Positions 1 through 5,529 of a stretch of DNA of 6,760 nucleotides are shown here, one piece after another. The notes under the pieces are model-generated. The model was not told the DNA's origin. It saw nothing but the letters and a program-made list of their open reading frames with translations, and searched no databases. Source of the stretch: Methanoregula sp. (GTDB taxonomy: Archaea > Halobacteriota > Methanomicrobia > Methanomicrobiales > Methanospirillaceae); assembly GCA_003136075.1 (NCBI GenBank), contig PNBP01000061.1, positions 352 through 7,111 of the forward strand, written 5' to 3'. Each line of letters begins with the position of its first letter. The stretch's first letter is position 1. The translations under genes and the position numbers were made by a program.

Positions 1-886
1 GCCGGTTGGCCCATGCATAATTTGCCGCTGCCGCCATAGCGCCAAAATAGGCCTTTCCTTCTGGAGAGGTAATCGGTGCGCAGGCAAGTTGCCGGTCCGG
101 GAGCTTGATATGATAGTTCCGTGCCGCCGTTTCGAGATCTTTTAAATGATCGGTGCATACCTGGTGCCCCAGTCCTCGTGAACCGCAGTGGATCATGCAG
201 CAAATCTGGCCATGGGTAAGACCAAAGGCGTGTGCGGCGGTTTCATCGTAGATCTCGATTACCTGCTGCACTTCAAGAAAATGATTCCCGGAGCCAAGTG
301 TCCCACCCTGCGGTATTCCGCGCTGGTGTGCTTTTGCCGAAACTGCGTGAGGATCCGCCTGTTTCATGGTGCCCCCCTCTTCACAGCGGATGAGATCTCC
401 CGGGAGCCCGTATCCGGAATCGACTGCCCATCGTGCACCTTTCACCATCATTGCATCCAGTGACTGGGGCGATACCTTGTGGGCGCTCTTTGCGCCGACA
501 CCGGTGGGGACGATGCGGAACAGCTGCTCGACCAGATCCCTGGGATTTTTAATGTCATTCCGGGAGAGTGGTGTCGTGAACAACCGGACACCGCAGTTGA
601 TATCAAAACCGACACCACCCGGTGAAATGACTCCCTCATCAAGGGAAAAAGCGGCCACACCGCCAATGGGAAAACCATAGCCCCAGTGGATGTCCGGCAT
701 CGCAAGGGAATACCGGATGATGCCCGGCAGGGTTGCGACATTGGCAAGCTGCTGTACTGCGCCGGGTTCAAGTGACTGAGTAAGGGTATCAGACAGGAAG
801 AATTTTCCCGGCACACGCATGCCCGGTACATACCCAACCGGTACCTCCCATTCATTGTTGCCTGTTTGGCGTATCCCGTCCAGCAT
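1..886 (-). CDS. rtcB: RNA-splicing ligase RtcB, N-terminal 295 codons (3' end beyond the left edge)
   Basis: RtcB joins RNA 2',3'-cyclic phosphate (or 3'-phosphate) ends to 5'-OH ends using GTP and Mn2+, in tRNA exon ligation and RNA repair. The frame read from 886 is open to the window edge. It shows family blocks in order: MPDIHWGYGFPIGG (about 63-76), VISPGGVGFDINCGVR (86-101) with metal ligands Asp95 and Cys98, GSGNHFLEVQ (198-207) with Asn201 and His202, and IHCGSRGLGHQV (232-243) with His233. Known archaeal RtcB is about 480 residues, so roughly 60% is here. The later metal histidine and the guanylylated histidine lie outside. The ATG at 886-884 follows a GGTGAG ribosome site (900-895). 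The FDINCGVR site, where some archaeal RtcB proteins carry an intein, is uninterrupted. The partner archease lies upstream on the same strand. Confidence 0.96.
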   Translation of the reverse strand, partial: MLDGIRQTGNNEWEVPVGYVPGMRVPGKFFLSDTLTQSLEPGAVQQLANVATLPGIIRYSLAMPDIHWGYGFPIGGVAAFSLDEGVISPGGVGFDINCGVRLFTTPLSRNDIKNPRDLVEQLFRIVPTGVGAKSAHKVSPQSLDAMMVKGARWAVDSGYGLPGDLIRCEEGGTMKQADPHAVSAKAHQRGIPQGGTLGSGNHFLEVQQVIEIYDETAAHAFGLTHGQICCMIHCGSRGLGHQVCTDHLKDLETAARNYHIKLPDRQLACAPITSPEGKAYFGAMAAAANYAWANR

Positions 887-1112
887 CAGCGTGCCTCACC
901 ATACTATTCTCACATTCTTAAAAAAACAGTTTGGATAGATATGATCGTTTGAGCATATGATGGTTACAGACCGGGAGAACTTGTGGCAGTCTGGAAGAGA
1001 TTTATTTTCTTTGTTGGGTTGCCATGAAATTTTGGTTATTGCGATGCATGTTGAACAGATGCATATGCAGACAAATAAAGGTCATCAGAAATGCTCTTTT
1101 ACTTTGAGTTTC

Positions 1113-1121
1113 TTTTTTTTT
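1113..1121 (+). terminator. T9 run, possible archaeal terminator
   Basis: Nine consecutive T on the plus strand. Archaeal termination often needs only a T-run. A second run, T8 at 1151-1158, follows 30 bases on. No recognised gene precedes them on this strand, so they may end an unseen small RNA, stop antisense transcription entering the rtcB promoter region, or simply be AT-rich sequence. Confidence 0.3.
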
Positions 1122-1165
1122 AGAAAATCCGATGAATCTGACAACCTGCATTTTTTTTAAGATTT

Positions 1166-1216
1166 GACCCACCCCTGCGGGGGTCGCTTGAGGGGTCTCG
1201 TCAACCCCTCGCTGGG
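1166..1216. repeat. GC-rich double hairpin, first copy
   Basis: Two perfect stems lie side by side: ACCCC-TGCG-GGGGT (1171-1184) and a 7-base-pair stem GAGGGGT/ACCCCTC with a 7-base loop (1190-1210). CCCA (1168-1171) can pair with TGGG (1213-1216) to close both into a three-way junction. The ACCCC of the first stem could instead pair with GGGGT of the second. The stretch GCGGGGGT..CTT.AGGGG (1177-1195) recurs in the same orientation at 1292-1312. It could be a structured RNA or an interspersed palindromic repeat; the sequence does not decide which. Confidence 0.6.
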
Positions 1217-1286
1217 CAAGATGGTATTTATCACTATATTTCCCCATCACAATTTTTGTTATGTCGAATTGACATTTAAATTAGAA

Positions 1287-1320
1287 CCGCCGCGGGGGTG
1301 CCCCTTCAGGGGCGGCGGGG
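1287..1320. repeat. GC-rich hairpin, second copy
   Basis: A GCCCC-TTCA-GGGGC hairpin (1300-1313) is extended by CCGCC (1287-1291) pairing with GGCGG (1314-1318) across an 8-base bulge. It shares GCGGGGGT and CTT.AGGGG with the copy 115 bases to the left, apart from a 2-base length difference in the middle. An AT-rich stretch ATTTAAAT lies just before it. No T-run follows it closely on either strand, so a terminator role is unlikely. Confidence 0.6.
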
Positions 1321-1479
1321 TCCATCGTAACCGGGGGTATGGAGGCAGTTTGCTCCCATCAATGAAATTGAAGTGCAGTGTGATCACTTAAAAAAAGTTG
1401 AGGTATCACAAAATTTGCATCACTTTAATGTGAACCCTGTTGGTTTTATGCACGTTTTTTTAGTATAACCAATTCCTAT

Positions 1480-1511
1480 ACAGCGGAAAATTACCGATGT
1501 TGTGCCGCTGT
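1480..1511. repeat. Inverted repeat ACAGCGG/CCGCTGT
   Basis: Perfect 7-base-pair arms (1480-1486 and 1505-1511) enclose an 18-base AT-rich centre. It lies past the likely terminator of the archease operon. It could be an operator-type site or the stem of a small RNA. Nothing in the sequence favours one. Confidence 0.4.
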
Positions 1512-1562
1512 GGAGATCACTCCTCCTCTTGATTCAGAGCCAACGTAACCGGGGAATACCCT

Positions 1563-1570
1563 AAAAAAAA
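1563..1570 (-). terminator. T8 terminator after archease
   Basis: Eight consecutive T on the minus strand, about 50 bases past the archease stop codon. This fits the T-run type of archaeal terminator. A second T7 run (1396-1390) lies further down and could act as backup. If it works, rtcB is transcribed from its own promoter and not as part of the archease mRNA. Confidence 0.55.
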
Positions 1571-1618
1571 GTCTCCGGCATCTCCCGCAAAATCGCAGCC
1601 ATCGTTTTACCCTATTCG

Positions 1619-2026
1619 TCAGACATCAAACAGGACGTCGAGCACAAACCCTTCGGTATCTTCGCTGATGGACATGCCGGAATAAGATATCCCTTTGATT
1701 TCTGTCCCTTCACGGTGTCGCTTCGGATCGAATGGTTCCCCATCAAGCGTTGCATGCAGGTGGTTTCCGGTTATCTGCACGTTTGCGCGGGCTATGACAA
1801 AGTTTTCCGTATCGGTAATAAAAAGCAGTTCCGAGAGAAAATCCAGAAGAAGGGATTCGCGATCCGGAGAATCCAATTCGATCTTACGAAGTGTCCCTCC
1901 TTTAATATCTGTTCCATACATCACCTGCATCAGTGCCCGGCAGGCTTCATTGAAGAGCTGGTCAAGTGTCGGCTCGTGTGCACGGATTTTGATATCTGCG
2001 GTATGGGAAAGTTCTTCAAAACTCAT
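1619..2026 (-). CDS. Archease, RtcB-activating protein
   Basis: Archease promotes guanylylation and turnover of the RNA ligase RtcB, so it acts in tRNA splicing in the cytoplasm. The 135-residue product matches the usual size of about 140. Family signatures are FEELSHTADIKIRAH at the N-terminus (3-17), the acidic segment DSPDRESLLLDFLSELLF, the block GTEIKGISYSGMSI near residues 105-120, and the C-terminal LFDV, where the family keeps an acidic metal-binding residue. The ATG sits inside the end of the preceding gene in an ATGA overlap (2026-2023), and no separate ribosome site is seen, so translation is probably coupled. rtcB lies on the same strand 732 bases further on, which fits its role. 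Identification is firm. Confidence 0.95.
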   Translation of the reverse strand: MSFEELSHTADIKIRAHEPTLDQLFNEACRALMQVMYGTDIKGGTLRKIELDSPDRESLLLDFLSELLFITDTENFVIARANVQITGNHLHATLDGEPFDPKRHREGTEIKGISYSGMSISEDTEGFVLDVLFDV

Positions 2027-2310
2027 CCGGGTTCGTGTCCTGTGAAATCTTCGTCATAAAACGGGATCATGTCCTTTTGAATCGTTTGGAGGAACCGGGC
2101 CTGGTGGATGGATATGTATATTGTGTGAGTGGCAGCATTAAGCAGAAGATCGGTTTTTTTCGGGGGTTTGATCCGTACCGGGAGGAGAATCGGACCTCCG
2201 CACGAGGTACATATGCGAAAATCACAGTTGCGTTTTTCAATATATTCAATGACCTCGGGTGCGATGGTGATTTCAGGAAAATGGGACACGTCATCGGAAT
2301 AGGTATGCAT
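2023..2310 (-). CDS. Uncharacterised 95-residue protein with C-x4-C-x2-C, coupled to archease
   Basis: I do not recognise this family with certainty. The protein is soluble, with no signal peptide or membrane segment. Cys29, Cys34 and Cys37 form a C-x4-C-x2-C cluster inside CDFRICTSCGGPILLPV, resembling one half of a zinc knuckle, but no second cysteine pair is present. The rest has mixed charge and ends in the acidic stretch FYDEDF. It is likely a real gene because its stop overlaps the archease ATG (ATGA) and the two would share one mRNA. The ATG at 2310 has no ribosome site, but an AT-rich box about 25 bases upstream suits leaderless translation. Position suggests a link to RNA ligation or tRNA processing; this is inference only. 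Confidence 0.75.
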   Translation of the reverse strand: MHTYSDDVSHFPEITIAPEVIEYIEKRNCDFRICTSCGGPILLPVRIKPPKKTDLLLNAATHTIYISIHQARFLQTIQKDMIPFYDEDFTGHEPG

Positions 2311-2329
2311 TATGCTACTACTATTGGAA

Positions 2330-2338
2330 TGAAATACT
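2330..2338 (-). promoter_or_regulatory. Possible TATA box for the 95-residue protein and archease
   Basis: On the minus strand the sequence TAGTATTTC lies about 25 bases before the ATG at 2310. That spacing puts transcription start at or next to the ATG, giving a leaderless message. The match to an archaeal TATA box is imperfect. The DUF2551 gene ends only 61 bases upstream, so read-through from it is an alternative. Confidence 0.35.
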
Positions 2339-2371
2339 AAAAACGGTTATGGTGATGGGGGCTGGATTTTT

Positions 2372-2680
2372 TTAAACCCCGACGATTCGCACCACAATGT
2401 TCACATACTTTTCTTTGAGTGCGTAGGACGTAACGCCATCGGTATTCCGGGTTGCTTTCAGAATCCCGATGCGGGATGCAATGATACCAATCATCGAAGC
2501 AATTGCATGGAACGTGACAGAAAATCGCTTCTGCAGTTCCGCGACAATCTCTGCAATGGTCATCGGTTTAATGCTCAAAAAGAGATTGAGGACTTCACGC
2601 CGGATGCCGGTTTTATCCCGTGAGAGATACGTTTTCAGCCGGCCCTCAATAACTTTTTTGATCTCGGACTGAGATCTCAT
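2372..2680 (-). CDS. DUF2551 family protein, probable winged-helix type
   Basis: The 102-residue product resembles the DUF2551 family as I remember it from methanogens; the function is unknown. It runs SEIKKVIEGRLKTYLSRDKT (5-24), GIRREVLNLFLSIKPMT (25-41), IAEIVAELQKRFSVTFHAIA (42-61), SMIGIIASRIGILKATRN (62-79), then a YALKEKYVNIVVR tail. The helix pattern with FSVTFHAIASMIGIIASRIGI is like a winged helix-turn-helix DNA-binding fold, so it may be a transcription factor. A longer frame opens at a TTG (2737), but it would translate through a clear TATA box (2711-2704). I therefore take the ATG at 2680, which sits about 27 bases from that box and is probably leaderless. It is divergent from secF and upstream of the archease pair. 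Confidence 0.82.
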   Translation of the reverse strand: MRSQSEIKKVIEGRLKTYLSRDKTGIRREVLNLFLSIKPMTIAEIVAELQKRFSVTFHAIASMIGIIASRIGILKATRNTDGVTSYALKEKYVNIVVRIVGV

Positions 2681-2703
2681 ACCTCTACTCTCGCGGGTTT
2701 CGC

Positions 2704-2711
2704 TATTTATA
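2704..2711 (-). promoter_or_regulatory. TATA box of the DUF2551 gene
   Basis: The minus strand reads AAAATATAAATAG, a near-consensus archaeal TATA box, centred about 27 bases before the ATG at 2680. Transcription would begin at or one base before the ATG, so the message is probably leaderless. Just upstream, AAAACGC occurs twice (2732-2726 and 2722-2716) ten bases apart, next to where the BRE should lie. Confidence 0.7.
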
Positions 2712-2747
2712 TTTTGCGTTTTTTCGCGTTTTATCAACGCGGATAGG

Positions 2748-2784
2748 AAAACGGACCGTTTTGCAAAGGATCAACCCGGACCGG
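2748..2784. promoter_or_regulatory. Paired palindromes with a CGGACCG core, candidate operator
   Basis: AAAACGG-A-CCGTTTT (2748-2762) is a perfect 15-base odd-centre palindrome. CCGG-A-CCGG (2776-2784) is a second one with the same core CGGACCG. Their centres are 25 bases apart. They lie between the divergent DUF2551 and secF promoters, about 45-75 bases upstream of the DUF2551 TATA box. This is the layout expected for a dimeric regulator, possibly DUF2551 itself, but binding is not shown. Confidence 0.45.
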
Positions 2785-2855
2785 AGTGAATTTTTCCAGT
2801 ACCTATGGCAGGCTCTCAACGATCCTGGTGATGTGTATTAGAAACCGGCATCTGG

Positions 2856-2869
2856 TAATTATTTAATTG
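2856..2869 (+). promoter_or_regulatory. TATA-like box upstream of secF
   Basis: TAATTATTTAATTG is the only AT-rich box near the secF start and is centred about 29 bases before the ATG at 2892. It would give a leader of only a few bases. No strong ribosome site precedes the ATG, which fits a leaderless or very short-leader secF message. Confidence 0.45.
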
Positions 2870-2891
2870 TTCATAAACAGATGAGTATGAT

Positions 2892-3746
2892 ATGGGATTA
2901 TTCAACTATAATATTGAAAAATATACCCCTCGACAGTTGGTGGTAATCCCGCTGGTAATCCTGGTTATATCCCTTGCAGCTCTTGCGTTTAACACGGCGA
3001 CAACGGGTATGCCGGTGACACCGGGAATTGATTTTTCCGGTGGAACTGCGGTTACGGTGATTACCCCCGATACAAAAGAGCAGTTACAGGCAACATTTGC
3101 CGGGTATCCGCTGGTTGATATCGGTGAAGGGATAAATAACGGGAAATTTATCACGTTTGGATCCATGGATGACGCGAAATCCCAACAGCTCTCGCTTTTG
3201 ATCGAACAGAAATATCCCGATGCCAAAATAGACCAGATCGGGGAATCGTTTGGGAAAACCCTGCAGTCGCAGGCGGTTATTGCGATGATCCTCGCGTTTA
3301 TCGGGATGGCAATTGTGGTCTTTATTTCGTTCCGCACCTTTGTCCCCTCCTGTGCAGTCGTCTTGTCCGCCTTTGCTGATATGGCGATGACGGCAGCAAT
3401 GATGAACGTAGTTGGCATCCCTCTTACTCTTGGAACAACCGCCGCACTCCTTATGCTCATCGGGTACTCGGTGGACAGTGATATCCTGCTCACCACCCGC
3501 GTGCTCAAACGGCAGGGAAAACTGAATGAAAAACTCATGGGTGCATTCCATACCGGTATTATTATGACCTCGACCACAATTGCTGCCGCTATCGCACTCT
3601 TTGTTGTTTCATGGTACGGGCAGGTCGAGATCGTATACGAAATATCCGCAGTGCTCCTTATCGGGTTGTTCTTTGATATCATCAACACCTGGCTGACAAA
3701 TGTCGGCATCCTGAAATGGTATGTCCTGAAAGGTGGTGGAAAATGA
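2892..3746 (+). CDS. secF: Protein-export membrane protein SecF, archaeal type
   Basis: SecF pairs with SecD in the cytoplasmic membrane and assists protein translocation through SecYEG, probably using the ion gradient to pull or release the chain outside. The 284-residue protein has a first membrane helix (about 16-35), an extracytoplasmic domain opening with PGIDFSGGTAVTV (44-56), the segment GESFGKTLQSQA before helix 2, and a five-helix bundle (about 127-147, 152-173, 179-200, 220-240, 247-269). The family signature GYSVDSDILLTTR (191-203) carries the conserved Asp residues of the transmembrane block. Length is normal for archaeal SecF. The ATG at 2892 is the first to fit the N-terminus and lies after a TATA-like box. 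The stop overlaps the secD ATG. Gene order F then D is the reverse of bacterial secD-secF. Confidence 0.96.
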   Translation: MGLFNYNIEKYTPRQLVVIPLVILVISLAALAFNTATTGMPVTPGIDFSGGTAVTVITPDTKEQLQATFAGYPLVDIGEGINNGKFITFGSMDDAKSQQLSLLIEQKYPDAKIDQIGESFGKTLQSQAVIAMILAFIGMAIVVFISFRTFVPSCAVVLSAFADMAMTAAMMNVVGIPLTLGTTAALLMLIGYSVDSDILLTTRVLKRQGKLNEKLMGAFHTGIIMTSTTIAAAIALFVVSWYGQVEIVYEISAVLLIGLFFDIINTWLTNVGILKWYVLKGGGK

Positions 3747-5203
3747 AGGACGCACGGTTAAAAGACCTCTTCACGGACTGGCGCGTTCTCACTCTCATTA
3801 TCCTTGTCGTCCTGTCAATTGTCGCTATCTACCCACACTTTGATAATCAGGGCAATCTCGCGACAAACCTCCAGTATGGTCTTGATCTCCAGCAGGGGGC
3901 ATGGCTCCAGCTGGAGTTTAAGTCTGAAGTCGTGGGATATACAACCGATCAGCCGGTTGATCAGTTTGTTGCAAACCTCTCAAAGAGCCTCGATACCGAT
4001 GTGCTTGTAGTTGATGCGACGCATCTTGAGATACGTAAATCCTACACGCAGGACGCACTCGATCCCCTGTTTGCCGCGGCGGGAGGAAAAATTACCTCCT
4101 ACCAGCCCGGTGTCTCAAAAGCTACCGCAGACCTGGTAAAGCAAATCCTTGAAAACAAGATCAATACGATGGGCACCAAGGATGCCAAAGTCAATACCCT
4201 TGTGGGTATGAACAACGTGGCCCGGTACGTCCGCATCGAACTCGCCGGTGTCGATATGAACGAGGCCCAGCAGATTGTCGGGAAACAGGGCAAATTCGAG
4301 ATCCGTATCCAGACGGTTGGAAATGCGACCGAGCATGTCCTGTACGGGGACTCGATTACGAGTGTCCAGGTGCCCGGCCAGGAACCGCCCGGCAGCAACA
4401 AATGGGGCGTCGCGTTTACCTTAAGCGAGGGTGGCAGCGCTGCGTTCAGGGATGCCGCGATCAAGTATGGCGCGACTGTTGATCCCACTAACCACCAGCT
4501 CATCATGCTGCTTGATAACAATACGGTCTACTCTGCCCCGCTTTCCACGGATCTGGCGGGACAACTGCAGAACACACCCACACGGCAGCTGTTCGCATCC
4601 ACCGGAACTGGCACGAACGGCATGCAGCAGGCCACAAACCTTGAGATACATCTCCGGGCCGGTGCACTGCCGGTGGATGTCAATGTTGCAGGATCGGGAT
4701 CGACATCTGCCGCACTCGGTGAACATTTCAAGGTAATGTCCATCCTTGCATTCATCCTGGCGCTCATCACCGTTGCATTTGTCATCTACTACCGGTACCG
4801 CGAACCAAGTATCGTGCTCCCCATGATCCTGATCAATGCCTCAGAAATTCTTATCCTGCTCGGGTTCATCAGCCTGATCAAATTCCAGATGGATCTACCA
4901 ACCATCGCCGGGTTGATTGCGGTGCTGGGAACGGGTATCGACCAGCTGGTCGTGATCACCGATGAAATCCTGCACGAGGGTAAGGTGCCATCGCCCAACC
5001 TCTACCTGAAGCGTCTTGCCCGGGCGCTGGGCATCATTGTCGTTGCAGCAGGAACGGTGCTTATCGCGATGCTGCCGCTTGCCCTCATGGATCTCTCAAC
5101 CCTCAAAGGGTTTGCCATCATCACGATGATGGGTGTGATTGTCGGTGTGATTGTCACCCGGCCGGCGTACGGCAAGATTATCATGGAGATCCTCTCCGAA
5201 TAA
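3743..5203 (+). CDS. secD: Protein-export membrane protein SecD, archaeal type
   Basis: SecD is the larger partner of SecF. Its big extracytoplasmic domain is thought to bind translocating proteins as they leave SecYEG. The 486-residue protein has helix 1 (about 14-30), the motif GLDLQQGAWLQLEF (46-59), a long extracytoplasmic region to about residue 328 ending in LRAGALPVDVNVAGSGSTSAALG, and five further helices (about 330-350, 355-378, 385-408, 428-449, 454-473). Helix 4 bears GTGIDQLVVITDE (396-408) with the conserved Asp400, whereas many relatives have GTGxDD, so the second acidic residue is Gln here. I chose the ATG at 3743, not the in-frame ATG at 3716, because of AGGTGGTGG (3731-3739) and the ATGA overlap with secF, and because it gives a normal N-terminus. 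No SecA gene is expected in archaea, and none is seen. Confidence 0.96.
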   Translation: MKDARLKDLFTDWRVLTLIILVVLSIVAIYPHFDNQGNLATNLQYGLDLQQGAWLQLEFKSEVVGYTTDQPVDQFVANLSKSLDTDVLVVDATHLEIRKSYTQDALDPLFAAAGGKITSYQPGVSKATADLVKQILENKINTMGTKDAKVNTLVGMNNVARYVRIELAGVDMNEAQQIVGKQGKFEIRIQTVGNATEHVLYGDSITSVQVPGQEPPGSNKWGVAFTLSEGGSAAFRDAAIKYGATVDPTNHQLIMLLDNNTVYSAPLSTDLAGQLQNTPTRQLFASTGTGTNGMQQATNLEIHLRAGALPVDVNVAGSGSTSAALGEHFKVMSILAFILALITVAFVIYYRYREPSIVLPMILINASEILILLGFISLIKFQMDLPTIAGLIAVLGTGIDQLVVITDEILHEGKVPSPNLYLKRLARALGIIVVAAGTVLIAMLPLALMDLSTLKGFAIITMMGVIVGVIVTRPAYGKIIMEILSE

Positions 5204-5213
5204 CAATACCATA

Positions 5214-5221
5214 CCTTTATC
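5214..5221 (+). promoter_or_regulatory. Possible TATA box for the thioredoxin operon
   Basis: CTTTATC lies between the secD stop and the T-run. Its position would put transcription start near 5243, leaving a leader of about 14 bases that holds the AAGGTAGGT ribosome site. The match is modest and overlaps the likely secD terminator. Confidence 0.3.
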
Positions 5222-5230
5222 TTTTTTTTT
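5222..5230 (+). terminator. T9 terminator after secD
   Basis: Nine consecutive T begin 18 bases after the secD stop codon, fitting an archaeal T-run terminator. It separates the secFD unit from the thioredoxin-npdG-glycosylase unit, although partial read-through is possible. Confidence 0.5.
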
Positions 5231-5256
5231 ATCGACTACTTTTGAAGGTAGGTTAC

Positions 5257-5529
5257 ATGAGTAAACCGGTTGTGTATGATTTTTTCGCCACATGGTGTGG
5301 TCCGTGTCAGATGCAGACCCCGATTCTTGAAGCGCTCGAAAAAAAGCTTGGTGATCTGGTGGAGATCCGGAAAGTGGACGTTGACAAGCACATGGATCTG
5401 GCAGAAAAATACGGCATCCGCGTCGTTCCCACCCTTATTATCGAGAAGGACGGGAAGATTGTCAAGACCATGGAAGGCGTGACGGATGCCGCAACGCTTG
5501 AGAAACTGTTGCAGCCGCTGGTGGGATAA
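5257..5529 (+). CDS. Small thioredoxin/glutaredoxin-like protein
   Basis: This is a dithiol-disulfide oxidoreductase of the cytoplasm. The 90-residue product carries the active site WCGPC (13-17, with Cys14 and Cys17) and the cis-proline in VVPT (Pro58), inside a beta-alpha-beta thioredoxin fold. It is shorter than E. coli thioredoxin (108), typical of the small archaeal thioredoxins. The ATG at 5257 follows AAGGTAGGT (5245-5253). A TTG at 5242 would add MKVGY, placing the ribosome site inside the gene, so I reject it. Its stop directly abuts the npdG start, so the two are co-translated. That suggests electrons may reach it from NADPH made by NpdG, or through an F420H2-dependent thioredoxin reductase encoded elsewhere; no reductase gene is visible here. 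Confidence 0.93.
   Translation: MSKPVVYDFFATWCGPCQMQTPILEALEKKLGDLVEIRKVDVDKHMDLAEKYGIRVVPTLIIEKDGKIVKTMEGVTDAATLEKLLQPLVG

Larger units (their letters stand above)
887..1618. other. Long non-coding spacer between archease and rtcB, with GC-rich hairpins
   Basis: This 732-base stretch holds no convincing gene. Open frames of 67-82 codons exist on both strands but are low-complexity and match no family I know. Most of it is AT-rich, with runs of seven to nine T on each strand. Embedded in it are GC-rich hairpins (listed separately), an ATGTC-GAATT-GACAT inverted repeat (1261-1275), a bulged GGAGGCA/TGCTCC hairpin (about 1341-1356), an AAGTG/CACTT stem (1371-1389), and an 11-base direct repeat CGTAACCGGGG (1326-1336 and 1544-1554). 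The rtcB promoter should lie in its left end on the minus strand. An AT-rich box near 932-946 (minus) is a possible TATA element but is weak. No tRNA T-arm or C/D-box pattern was seen. Confidence 0.75.

Noticed and set aside
188..855. Frames of 91 and 104 codons (plus) and 135 codons (minus) in the rtcB region
   Set aside because: The true rtcB frame covers the region continuously with catalytic motifs; these are shadows in other frames.
1060..1100. TGATGA on the minus strand as box C of a C/D guide RNA
   Set aside because: No box D, C' or D' at proper spacing was found.
957..1391. Small frames at 957-1160, 1002-1250 and 1164-1391 as possible genes
   Set aside because: They run through T-runs and GC hairpins, have no ribosome site in a good position and resemble no known protein.
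1514..1527. GATCACTCCTCCTC on the plus strand, similar to the 3' end of archaeal 16S rRNA (and an AGGAGGAG ribosome-site match on the minus strand)
   Set aside because: There is no further 16S similarity on either side, and the minus-strand ribosome site leads only to a GTG-started frame of nine codons.
887..1618. A tRNA, RNase P RNA or SRP RNA in the long spacer
   Set aside because: No T-arm GTTCRA pattern, and none of the conserved RNase P or SRP core motifs that I know could be read on either strand.
2906..3709. A 267-codon open frame on the minus strand opposite secF, and a 155-codon one at 3084-3551
   Set aside because: They lie wholly antisense to an unmistakable secF with intact motifs and have no family features; they are by-products of its codon bias.
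3716..3742. In-frame ATG at 3716 as the secD start
   Set aside because: It lies 27 bases deeper in secF without a ribosome site, whereas the ATG at 3743 has AGGTGGTGG and an ATGA overlap.
5242..5256. TTG at 5242 as the thioredoxin start
   Set aside because: It would put the AAGGTAGGT ribosome site inside the gene; the ATG at 5257 gives the normal thioredoxin N-terminus.
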